DNA of 11,789 nt, taken from contig QILH01000155.1 of NCBI GenBank assembly GCA_003233255.1, positions 1-11,789 of the forward strand. Direction: 5' to 3'. The position numbers and the translations under genes are program-made. This DNA comes from Gammaproteobacteria bacterium. Its GTDB lineage: Bacteria; Pseudomonadota; Gammaproteobacteria; UBA6429; Thiohalophilaceae. This document shows positions 1 to 5,681 of the stretch, piece by piece. Numbering within the stretch: the first letter of the stretch is position 1; every line of letters begins with the position of its first letter. The notes beneath the pieces are model-generated. The model did no database searches. It was not told the DNA's origin and was given only the letters and a program-made list of their open reading frames with translations.

Positions 1-1
1 A

Positions 2-238
2 ACCAGTTTTCAGGCCATGTACCACGCCATTGCCGATCACCCCCAACGAACCGCAATGAAATTGATCTGTGTTGGGGCAAAGGAAAAAGTGGTTGGTTGC
101 CACATCATCGGCATGGGCGCGGATGAAATGCTGCAAGGGTTTGCCGTGGCCATCAAGATGGGGGCAACCAAAAAAGATTTTGATAATACCGTTGCCATTC
201 ACCCAACCAGCGCCGAAGAACTGGTGACCATGCGCTGA
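2..238 (+). CDS. gor: Glutathione-disulfide reductase, C-terminal fragment
   Basis: This is the last 78 codons of a reading frame that enters from the left edge. The visible part is the dimerisation domain of a class I pyridine nucleotide-disulfide oxidoreductase. It ends in the motif AIHPTSAEELVTMR, which is nearly the E. coli glutathione reductase ending. The His of HPTS is the family's catalytic base, contributed across the dimer interface. The enzyme is a cytosolic FAD flavoprotein that uses NADPH to reduce glutathione disulfide. The FAD and NADPH domains and the redox-active CxxxxC lie outside the window, so the choice of glutathione reductase over trypanothione or mercuric reductase rests on the C-terminal motif alone. 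The carbonic anhydrase gene follows 37 bp downstream on the same strand and may be cotranscribed. Confidence 0.88.
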   Translation, partial: TSFQAMYHAIADHPQRTAMKLICVGAKEKVVGCHIIGMGADEMLQGFAVAIKMGATKKDFDNTVAIHPTSAEELVTMR

Positions 239-264
239 TCTCGGGCGGAACACCGGGACGAGAT
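238..264 (+). repeat. Intergenic hairpin between gor and the carbonic anhydrase gene
   Basis: ATCTCG (238-243) pairs perfectly with CGAGAT (259-264). Inside, CGG (246-248) pairs with CCG (253-255) around an AACA tetraloop, with small internal bulges of GG and GGA. No run of T follows, so it does not look like a standard intrinsic terminator. Its 3' arm lies about 13 bases before the ATG of the next gene, so it could affect translation or mRNA processing. That role is inference. Confidence 0.4.
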
Positions 265-275
265 ATATACTCACC

Positions 276-812
276 ATGACCATTCGAAACTTTGAAGCCA
301 CTCAGCCGGTACTTGGCCCAGGCGCGTACATTGACCCACAGGCCGTCGTGATTGGTGATGTAATTCTGGGAGACGACAGTTCAATATGGCCAATGGCCTC
401 TATTCGCGGCGACGTGAATACCATTCAGATTGGCAAACGCACCAACATTCAGGACAACTCTACCCTGCACGCCACCCACGATAGCGACTATCACCCCGGC
501 GGCATCGCCACGATTATTGGCGACGACGTCACGGTCGGTCATCAGGTTGTCCTGCATGCCTGTACCATTGGCGATCGGTGTTTAATCGGCATGGGCAGCA
601 TCATCATGGATCAGTCCATTGTCGCCAGCGATGTCATCGTCGGTGCAGGCAGCCTGATCACGCAGAACAGCCAGCTGGAATCAGGATACTTATATATAGG
701 ACGTCCTGCCCGTAAGCTTCGCGCCTTGAGCGACAAAGAAAAAACGTATATAAAATATTCCGCACGAAACTATGTGCGTCTCAAAGATCGTTATCAACAA
801 GATAGTCGCTAA
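276..812 (+). CDS. yrdA: Gamma-class carbonic anhydrase family protein (YrdA-like)
   Basis: The 178-residue protein is a left-handed beta-helix built of hexapeptide turns, such as VVIGDV, SSIWPM and VTVGHQ, covering roughly residues 10-145, with a C-terminal helix after that. Three histidines sit where the family binds its metal: His65 in the NIQDNSTLH turn, and His89 and His94 in VGHQVVLH. The usual RGD and NIQD elements are present at 44-46 and 57-60. The length agrees with E. coli YrdA (about 184). Family members form trimers with metal sites between subunits. Some hydrate CO2, but the YrdA/PaaY/CaiE branch often has weak or unproven carbonic anhydrase activity, so the substrate is uncertain. 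The start at 276 gives the normal family N-terminus. The SD is weak and falls in or near the hairpin upstream. It probably shares a transcript with gor. Confidence 0.9.
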   Translation: MTIRNFEATQPVLGPGAYIDPQAVVIGDVILGDDSSIWPMASIRGDVNTIQIGKRTNIQDNSTLHATHDSDYHPGGIATIIGDDVTVGHQVVLHACTIGDRCLIGMGSIIMDQSIVASDVIVGAGSLITQNSQLESGYLYIGRPARKLRALSDKEKTYIKYSARNYVRLKDRYQQDSR

Positions 813-902
813 AAACAACATAATAATCGCATGTGCCAAACCGGCATGGATCAGATAAACTAAGCCATAAACATCATAATCAAGCCGTTAAAAGGAAACG
901 AA

Positions 903-1289
903 ATGAATATCGAAGTTGAAGTCTCGTTTGGTGAATTCCTGGATAAAATCAAGATCCTGGAAATAAAAAGCGAACGCATTAAAGATGCCGATAAGTTAGT
1001 AAATATTAATAAGGAACTCGAGCTTTTACGCACAACATGGGAAAATAACCCCAGCTCAAAAATTGATATCAGTACGGAATTAAAAAACCTTAAATCCATC
1101 AATGAAAAACTTTGGGTGATCGAAGATGACGTCCGTAATAAAGAGCGCAATAAAATTTTTGATCAACAGTTTATCGAACTGGCTCGTTCTGTTTATTTTT
1201 CCAATGACGAACGTGCACGTATTAAACGCATCATTAATGAGAAACTCGGCTCAAATCTGATTGAGGAAAAATCGTATACAAATTATTGA
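903..1289 (+). CDS. DUF6165-like protein of unknown function
   Basis: This is a 128-residue charged, mostly helical cytosolic protein with no signal peptide or membrane segment. It opens with an acidic IEVEVSFGEFLDKIKILEIK stretch (3-22). The C-terminal half holds the block IEDDVRNKE (72-80) and then FIELARSVYFSNDERARIKR (90-109). From memory this matches DUF6165, a small family often found next to polysaccharide or LPS-related genes; a profile search would confirm it. No catalytic motif is visible. The start is well supported by AAGGA seven bases before the ATG. It lies 90 bp after the carbonic anhydrase gene on the same strand, and its stop codon is part of a strong hairpin shared with the convergent gene. 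No sugar-related genes are in view to support an LPS role here. Confidence 0.7.
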   Translation: MNIEVEVSFGEFLDKIKILEIKSERIKDADKLVNINKELELLRTTWENNPSSKIDISTELKNLKSINEKLWVIEDDVRNKERNKIFDQQFIELARSVYFSNDERARIKRIINEKLGSNLIEEKSYTNY

Positions 1290-1319
1290 CCCTGTAAATT
1301 ACCGATCTTTACACGTCAA
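1286..1319. terminator. Hairpin between convergent genes, possible bidirectional terminator
   Basis: TTGAC (1286-1290) pairs with GTCAA (1315-1319), and inside it TGTAAA (1293-1298) pairs with TTTACA (1308-1313), enclosing a 9-base loop. This gives 11 base pairs interrupted only by a CC/C bulge. It overlaps the stop codon of the DUF6165-like gene and lies just past the stop of the gene converging from the right. The flanks are AT-rich but have no clean T-run, so the terminator call is an inference from position. Confidence 0.55.
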
Positions 1320-1328
1320 ATTAAAAAT

Positions 1329-2513
1329 TTATAATGGTGCACCATGTAAGCTAAGAGCTTTTCTTGTAATCTGAGGGCTAAACAGAACTTGATTCACCAT
1401 CGTATCTGCAATCGATGTACCGACCTGCTCAGTAACATTGTTTTTCGCTTCGCTTATCAGCAGCTCTATCTGGCTGGCACGCTCATCAACCGATAAGCTT
1501 GTATTCTGTCTAAGCTTGGTAATATTAATCAGTGATTCTGATAATATCTGGTAAGCTGATAGTGTATTGCTTTCACTAATATTGTTATTTTTTGCTATTT
1601 TCCGTATCTTTTTATAGGCTGGCCTTTTAGCTCGTTGATATTCTTGATAACGCTCTTCACCTAGATAATCTCTAATTTTTTCATCTTCAGTTAACGCATT
1701 TTCATTCCTGAAACGTCCTTCTGTCTCACTCTGTTGTCTTATACTGAATAAATTACGATACTCATGCTCAGAATAATTAAAATAATCGAGCTCCTGCATT
1801 AGATATTTTGCTGTGTATGATTCTCGCAATTGATATTCAATAAAATCCTCCTCACCCAATAACTCTTTAATGGAATCAAGTTCTGAAGTTTGATTTAACC
1901 CCGAAATATTCCCAGTTTTTATATCAGACATCCTCTCAAGTTTTAGGTTCTGTAATGAAATTTGTTGACTTGATGATAAAAAACCCAACCGATCATTATA
2001 TGGTTTAAACAGCTTTTTAAATTTAATGTTATTTTCTACTTCATCACCAAAAATAATTCTAAGCTGCTCACGTTTATAGTTATTCTTTTCTATTGAATTC
2101 TGGGCTAATTGGTAAGGATCTACCACGACAGGCTTCCAAAATCGCCCATTCTGATTTAATTTTTCTATCGATATATCGTGCTCAATTTGAGCATAAATAT
2201 ATATTTGAATCATATCTTCAGGTATAGCCAACTCATTAAGAAGCAAAGCTATGTGCGCATAATCTTTTTGGCCCTTAAGCTCAGCTAATCTCTGAGTATT
2301 TCCAAATTGGTCTTCTCCTAGCGATACTGAAGATAGCCCATCCAGATCAACAATACCTCTAACCGCTTCTTCACGACTAAAACTAGTTGACGGTCTCAAT
2401 TTGCTATTAATTGTTTGCTGCGCAGTGTATCGATTCCACAGTATATAGTTTGCAAGCAACGAGGCAAATGCTATTGCCAGCACTGCCATCAATAATGGCG
2501 ATCGAATTTTCAT
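1329..2513 (-). CDS. Membrane-anchored periplasmic protein with about 65-residue helical repeats, unknown function
   Basis: The 394-residue protein starts with a basic tail and a hydrophobic segment (about 6-26) followed directly by polar sequence. It is probably an uncleaved N-terminal anchor with the body in the periplasm. The body is charged and helical and has no cysteine. A motif of the form hydrophobic-xxxx-G-(D/E)-E recurs at 151 (LRIIFGDE), 215 (IKELLGEE) and 280 (IRDYLGEE), spaced 64-65 residues. Copies 2 and 3 continue with a similar EYQ. A weaker fourth phase begins near 345 (RASQIELLI). The layout LGEERYQEYQ, then SAYQIL, then LSVDERASQIE resembles uncharacterised helical domains seen in other bacteria. 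A lipase-chaperone (Lif) role was considered because of the anchored helical architecture, but its signature motif is not seen. The SD is weak. The ATG is chosen because it opens directly into the anchor. Confidence 0.72.
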   Translation of the reverse strand: MKIRSPLLMAVLAIAFASLLANYILWNRYTAQQTINSKLRPSTSFSREEAVRGIVDLDGLSSVSLGEDQFGNTQRLAELKGQKDYAHIALLLNELAIPEDMIQIYIYAQIEHDISIEKLNQNGRFWKPVVVDPYQLAQNSIEKNNYKREQLRIIFGDEVENNIKFKKLFKPYNDRLGFLSSSQQISLQNLKLERMSDIKTGNISGLNQTSELDSIKELLGEEDFIEYQLRESYTAKYLMQELDYFNYSEHEYRNLFSIRQQSETEGRFRNENALTEDEKIRDYLGEERYQEYQRAKRPAYKKIRKIAKNNNISESNTLSAYQILSESLINITKLRQNTSLSVDERASQIELLISEAKNNVTEQVGTSIADTMVNQVLFSPQITRKALSLHGAPL

Positions 2514-2543
2514 ATCAAAATCATATAAGGGTTAATAACAAAT

Positions 2544-2565
2544 AGATCGTAACTATTTTCGATCT
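2544..2565. repeat. Inverted repeat AGATCG-N10-CGATCT
   Basis: AGATCG (2544-2549) and CGATCT (2560-2565) are perfect complements around a 10-base AT-rich spacer. The repeat lies in the 78-bp gap between two minus-strand genes, 31 bp upstream of the repeat-protein start. It could be a weak terminator for the gene on the right or an operator for the gene on the left. There is no T-run and the stem is short. Confidence 0.35.
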
Positions 2566-2591
2566 GACTCAACCAGATATAGTTTAATTCG

Positions 2592-3275
2592 CTATGGCGA
2601 TACAAATATATTAAAAAAATTGTAGCCTCTTTTTCCAGCTCGATCACGGGAAAAAATTAAAATCGTTTCCCAGCCGCTAAAACCAGGATTAGCCGTATAA
2701 GTAAAGACATCGTTAAAGCCAAGGATAGGTATTATACTACCGTTCGACGCAGCATATGGGCCAGATGTTGCGGGAGAAACAGTAATTTCATTTCTTGGAA
2801 CAATTTGCGCAGTTGCACGATCAAATGCTGAGATAACAAACGAAACCGAACTGTTTGTGGTCGACATATTGAATGAAGGTACATCTAATAACTGATAGAC
2901 ATCGGCAATAGGTAGAATATTCATCGTATAATCTACAATAAGATTATCTCCATCCTTCATAAACAATCTAACGTTAAAATCTGCCTGTGAATTTGCAGAA
3001 CCTGCGTTTGACTGGTAGGCAAAGAAGTTACCAATTTGCCAAAAGTACAAATTGCCACTAAGGTTAGGGTTATAGAAATCACGCACATAAGAAACAGGAT
3101 CATAAGTGGTTACACCTGTATCCGTGTTATAACTTGACGCATTATTGTAATCGATGAAATAAGCTTCACCATCATAAGTATAACGGGTTGTAGGCGCCCC
3201 CAGATTATAGCTGGTAACGGCAACGGCATTTAAACTGAAAAAACAGAGAATCGAAGCAAGCAGAATCTTTTTCAT
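2592..3275 (-). CDS. Secreted protein of unknown family
   Basis: I do not recognise this 227-residue protein. It begins MKKILLASILCFFSLNAVA, a textbook Sec signal peptide with a likely cleavage after the AVA at 17-19. The frame is open for 28 more codons upstream, but the start at 3275 is preferred because it opens straight into the signal peptide and has AAGGA ten bases before it. The mature part is rich in Tyr, Asn, Ser and Thr, has no cysteine, and looks like beta-strand sequence. It includes a YVRDFYNPNLSGNLYFWQ stretch (63-80) and a C-terminal GWETILIFSRDRAGKRGYNF (201-220). No C-terminal sorting signal or membrane anchor is visible. It is most likely a periplasmic or exported all-beta protein. 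The next gene on the same strand is 78 bp downstream. Confidence 0.72.
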   Translation of the reverse strand: MKKILLASILCFFSLNAVAVTSYNLGAPTTRYTYDGEAYFIDYNNASSYNTDTGVTTYDPVSYVRDFYNPNLSGNLYFWQIGNFFAYQSNAGSANSQADFNVRLFMKDGDNLIVDYTMNILPIADVYQLLDVPSFNMSTTNSSVSFVISAFDRATAQIVPRNEITVSPATSGPYAASNGSIIPILGFNDVFTYTANPGFSGWETILIFSRDRAGKRGYNFFNIFVSP

Positions 3276-3680
3276 TTTCTGGATATCCTTGTCAATAGTA
3301 TATTTATTTTTTGGTCGAAGGGATGTTATTTCTTTTGTAGAACACCCAAGCGGAACCAATCCCTGATTTCAAACTATCAAATTTCTGGTTTACTTGCAAT
3401 TTTAATATACAGATCAATTTGACTACTGTATCACATTACCAATTTTTAACTTAATCAATTAACGCGATGAAGGAACGCCAGAAATACTTAATGAGTCGGC
3501 TGATTCACAGGTATCAACACCGCTAAACTAGAGCACGGGATTCATAGATAAATGACCACAATACTATTCCAGTTTAAAATAACTCAAAACTATTTAAATA
3601 ATTCCAATTAACGCAACTACTTTAAATCGTAGTATTAAAAAAATAGTTCTTATAACATTTATTTTTCTGCACTCAATAAT

Positions 3681-3695
3681 ACATGAACTTCATGT
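3681..3695. promoter_or_regulatory. 15-bp palindrome ACATGAA-C-TTCATGT, possible operator
   Basis: Seven-base arms are perfectly complementary around a single central C. The last base overlaps the first base of a possible plus-strand -35 (TTGGTA). Size and symmetry suit a dimeric repressor or activator site. No regulator gene is in the window, so the binding protein is unknown. Confidence 0.4.
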
Positions 3696-3744
3696 TGGTA
3701 ACTCCGTATTAACATTTAGAATTAATTAACAGGAGAAAAAGGTG
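3695..3744 (+). promoter_or_regulatory. Possible promoter and ribosome binding site directed into antisense of the dirigent-like gene
   Basis: TTGGTA (3695-3700) and TAGAAT (3717-3722) are 16 bp apart and match sigma-70 boxes at 4 and 5 of 6 positions. Then AGGAG (3731-3735) stands six bases before a GTG (3742-3744). The frame from that GTG runs 70 codons, but nearly all of it is the mirror of the gene on the other strand, so I do not call a protein. It may be the left-over start of a lost gene, or drive an antisense RNA. Confidence 0.35.
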
Positions 3745-3783
3745 TTAGCGTTTCACATGCAGTTTTGCTTCCGACGTTACGCA

Positions 3784-4233
3784 TTAATACCTGTACCTCA
3801 ATGTTTGGGTGAAAGTGCCATTGTTGTTATTCACCGATTCCATTTCACCCGTTATACCGAAATAAATACCAGTACCTCCCACGATTGCGATATGCGACGT
3901 ACCATGATCAAATTCGCGCCCGGCTACCTGGATGCTGCCGGTTGCAAACGTTAGCGTCCATTGACATTGAAAACTGTGACCGACTCGGGTGCGGATACAG
4001 GTTCCGCTATTGTTACCCATTGCATTACCTTGTTGATCGAGTAACGGCTGATCGAAGGTCAGGATATCGCCGACTGAATCTCCCGGTTTACCAATATCAA
4101 TAAATTTAGCCGTATCGATTCGAGCATCGGCAACGGCAATCAATACCTGTGTATTTTCCTGTGCGCAGGCCGCAAGTCCAGAAACGATGGCAATAAACAG
4201 TACGCCCGTCTTTAATATAGAAAATATATTCAT
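3784..4233 (-). CDS. Allene oxide cyclase/dirigent-like barrel lipoprotein
   Basis: The 149-residue protein has a short N-terminus, a hydrophobic stretch (10-22) and the lipobox LAAC at 20-23. This predicts a lipoprotein with Ala at +2, hence an outer-membrane destination; cleavage after ACA by signal peptidase I is the alternative. The rest resembles the allene oxide cyclase/dirigent barrel fold: GDSVGDILTFDQPLLDQQGN (51-70), an NSGTC segment ending at Cys79, Cys90 in FQCQW, and the glycine-rich HIAIVGGTGIYFGITGEM (114-131). In plants these folds guide cyclisation or radical coupling. Bacterial relatives are common but largely uncharacterised, so no enzymatic role is claimed. Cys79 and Cys90 could form a disulfide. 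AGAGA about six bases before the ATG is the SD. It has its own promoter and long gaps on both sides, so it is probably monocistronic. Confidence 0.72.
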   Translation of the reverse strand: MNIFSILKTGVLFIAIVSGLAACAQENTQVLIAVADARIDTAKFIDIGKPGDSVGDILTFDQPLLDQQGNAMGNNSGTCIRTRVGHSFQCQWTLTFATGSIQVAGREFDHGTSHIAIVGGTGIYFGITGEMESVNNNNGTFTQTLRYRY

Positions 4234-4265
4234 CTCGGATCTCTACTTGTTATTAATATAGGTAA

Positions 4266-4274
4266 ATTATAGCA
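4266..4274 (-). promoter_or_regulatory. Extended -10 promoter of the dirigent-like gene
   Basis: On the minus strand this reads TGCTATAAT: a perfect TATAAT preceded by TG one base upstream, the classic extended -10. The -35 area has no good match, as is common for this class. Transcription would start near 4259, giving a short leader of roughly 25 bases before the ATG. Confidence 0.55.
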
Positions 4275-4703
4275 TTGGCGGGCAAAACCCTAAGTAAATT
4301 TTCACTGGAACATACTCGAAATTTAACGCGGTTGCCTACAACAAAACGCCCACTCGTTCTCAAAAAAATAACTGCCTCATTTAATAACCTAACTGAATCG
4401 CAAGACTCGGCGCCGAATATCTAAGCTATGGAATTAAAAATTGTGAATTTTTTAGTCTGGCTTTGCCATGTTTTATCACTAAGGTTTTCGTTTATGGTAG
4501 AAAGAAAAGATCTCGTCGATGCAGCCAGCCTAAAATTCCAGGCACCAGAATGACGACTCCATGAATACTGTGTAACGAAACTTTTTTCGACGCAAATGCT
4601 TAAGCACCCATTTCTGATATCAAAAACACTCTTTTAAGCTTGTTATTTTGATGATTGTAAAGATTATTTACTTTCTTACCAATAACTTACATTGAAATTT
4701 CGT

Positions 4704-4712
4704 GGTCTGACC
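4704..4712. repeat. Odd palindrome GGTCTGACC, fragment of a GGGTCAGACCACG-type dispersed repeat
   Basis: GGTC and GACC mirror each other around a T. Read on the minus strand, the sequence directly after the TAG of the neighbouring small gene is GGTCAGACCACGAAATTTC. From memory, phrases of this kind recur in intergenic DNA of many gammaproteobacteria and environmental contigs. A related pair lies after the next gene (5175-5203). Confidence 0.4.
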
Positions 4713-5069
4713 CTAGAATGAAACAGGCATATAGAAGAAAACAAAACGTCCATTTTCAATATCAATCATCAATTTTGCACCGTGAGATAAACCATAATCA
4801 ACATAACCAGGGATCGCACTGTCCAAATGGCACTCACTCGAGTGTTGCGGCGATTCAAAGTCACGATCACGGTCATACCAGGAAATCAACATCACGTCTC
4901 CCTGCTGTTTCTGTGCTTCAATATCAGCGAGTTTCATTGCAGCCAGGTAATCAGAAAGTGGCATACTCGGTGTTAACTGGATAATTTTTACACCGGATAA
5001 ATCAACACCGTCCCACATAAGACATGCGACACCACTACCGGATTTATTTTCTTTAGTATCCATATGCAT
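4713..5069 (-). CDS. Small DUF5619 (AF1514-like) protein, function unknown
   Basis: The 118-residue protein is probably cytosolic, without a signal peptide. An N-terminal strand and helix (about 26-56, including SDYLAAMKLADIEAQKQQGD) lead to VMLISWYDRDRDFESP (59-74), then HSSECH (76-81), IPGYVDYGLSHGAKLMID (86-103) and a final NGRFVFFY. The order SWYD, SPxxxSEC, PGYxxY, HGAxLxxDxxxGxxVFxY recalls the DUF5619 family, for which Archaeoglobus AF1514 is a reference; I recall this from memory and could not search. No activity is known to me. The start is uncertain because ATGCATATG offers Met1 or Met3, and neither has a strong SD. The stop TAG abuts the GGTCTGACC palindrome. Neighbouring genes are unrelated to it. 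Confidence 0.6.
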   Translation of the reverse strand: MHMDTKENKSGSGVACLMWDGVDLSGVKIIQLTPSMPLSDYLAAMKLADIEAQKQQGDVMLISWYDRDRDFESPQHSSECHLDSAIPGYVDYGLSHGAKLMIDIENGRFVFFYMPVSF

Positions 5070-5174
5070 TACCGAAACGATTAATTAGTAAACATCATGT
5101 AACCAGAAGTCGAAAAAAATTGAATATGCCTTTCACCGTAGAGTCCAATGGGATCTCACCATTTTTGTTAAATT

Positions 5175-5203
5175 GTTCTCTGACCTTAATTCTGGTTGAC
5201 CCC
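5175..5203 (-). repeat. Two GGTCA-type repeat fragments after the adhesin-E-like gene
   Basis: On the minus strand, four bases after the TAA of the neighbouring gene, the sequence reads GGGGTCAACCAGAATTA, followed at once by AGGTCAGAGAAC. Both parts resemble the GGTCAGACCACGAAATT found after the previous small gene: a GGTCA core, then roughly AATT about nine bases later. They look like degraded copies of one short dispersed repeat. Confidence 0.35.
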
Positions 5204-5207
5204 TGTT

Positions 5208-5585
5208 TTATTTAGGCGAATGACACACGATGATATACAATCTTTTTTTAGAATCATCCGACTCAGAGACACCTTTCATCGATGAGGTCCAACTATCTCG
5301 GGATTTAATTTCACCTGTGCCTTTATGGCCGCTATAAAAAACGGATGGGCCTATTTTGTATTGCTGACGCTTGCAATCAAACGTATATACATAAACCCTT
5401 GAGGTAGGGTAATCAGTATTGTGCTCGACTGCCAGTACCTGATACAGACCATTTTTAATTTTTTTAATAGAATTTTTATCATAAAAATACGGAAGAGGAT
5501 CATCTACATAGTGGACCCATTTATTCGCAAACGCTGATGTTGAGAAAGCAAGTCCGATTATTATAATTAGTATGTTGATTTTCAT
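5208..5585 (-). CDS. Small secreted protein, surface-adhesin E-like
   Basis: The 125-residue protein has a Sec signal peptide, MKINILIIIIGLAFSTSAFA, with likely cleavage after the AFA at 18-20. The mature part (about 105 residues) begins NKWVHYVDD and has FYDKNSI (34-40), which fits the W...YYD..SI pattern of the adhesin E family (Haemophilus protein E type). Further on come YTFDCKRQQYKIGPSVFYSG (67-86) and a last Cys in YIIVCHS. Cys71 and Cys121 are placed for the family's disulfide. Haemophilus protein E binds host matrix proteins, but many environmental homologues are merely small periplasmic proteins, so a role in adhesion should not be assumed. The start is secure: AAAGGAG stands seven bases upstream of the ATG. 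The 96-bp gap to srkA suggests a separate transcript. Confidence 0.68.
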   Translation of the reverse strand: MKINILIIIIGLAFSTSAFANKWVHYVDDPLPYFYDKNSIKKIKNGLYQVLAVEHNTDYPTSRVYVYTFDCKRQQYKIGPSVFYSGHKGTGEIKSRDSWTSSMKGVSESDDSKKRLYIIVCHSPK

Positions 5586-5681
5586 TTATTATCTCCTTTC
5601 AAAATATAACATTTCGATCAAATGCTAAGGTATCCCGTGTATGAGTCTATTGAACCTTCAAGATTTAATAGTAGTTCCTTC

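Larger units (their letters stand above)
3276..3783. other. Long AT-rich intergenic region
   Basis: About 508 bp lie between the starts and stops of two minus-strand genes. It is strongly AT-rich and I find no convincing gene in it. It must hold the promoter of the secreted protein at its left end. A TATACT at 3297-3302 (minus strand) is the best -10 there, but it has no good -35. At the right end is a plus-strand cluster of palindrome, promoter, SD and GTG, listed separately. AATTAACGC occurs twice (near 3457 and 3606), without further similarity around it. Confidence 0.6.
4234..4712. other. Intergenic region of about 480 bp
   Basis: I see no convincing gene here. The left end holds the promoter of the dirigent-like gene. 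Other structures are an AT-only stem AAAAATT-GTG-AATTTTT (4436-4452), a 10-bp palindrome TCGGCGCCGA (4407-4416), a 5-bp hairpin CGAAA-CTTT-TTTCG (4576-4589), and at the right edge the odd palindrome GGTCTGACC listed separately. None has a clear function. The region may be what remains of decayed genes. Confidence 0.5.

Noticed and set aside
834..846. Small hairpin TGCC-AAACC-GGCA after the carbonic anhydrase gene
   Set aside because: A four-pair stem without a T-run is common by chance.
860..1150. Open frame of 96 codons on the minus strand
   Set aside because: It is the mirror of the DUF6165-like gene, which has a good SD and family motifs. The Ser/Leu-rich composition is typical of an antisense shadow.
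1286..1296. Third copy of the GGGTCA-type repeat (TTGACCCTG)
   Set aside because: The match is short and is explained by the stem of the convergent hairpin and the overlapping stop codon.
3742..3954. 70-codon plus-strand protein starting at a GTG with a good SD
   Set aside because: All but the first 14 or so codons are antisense to the dirigent-like gene, and the protein resembles nothing. The start signal is kept as a finding, not the protein.
4704..5203. Integron attC sites after the two small genes
   Set aside because: The sequences follow stop codons as attC sites do, but I could not find the paired GTTRRRY/RYYYAAC core sites or the longer imperfect palindrome.
5596..5611. Extended -10 (TGTTATATT) for the adhesin-E-like gene
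   Set aside because: The predicted transcription start would fall on the strong SD and remove it from the mRNA.
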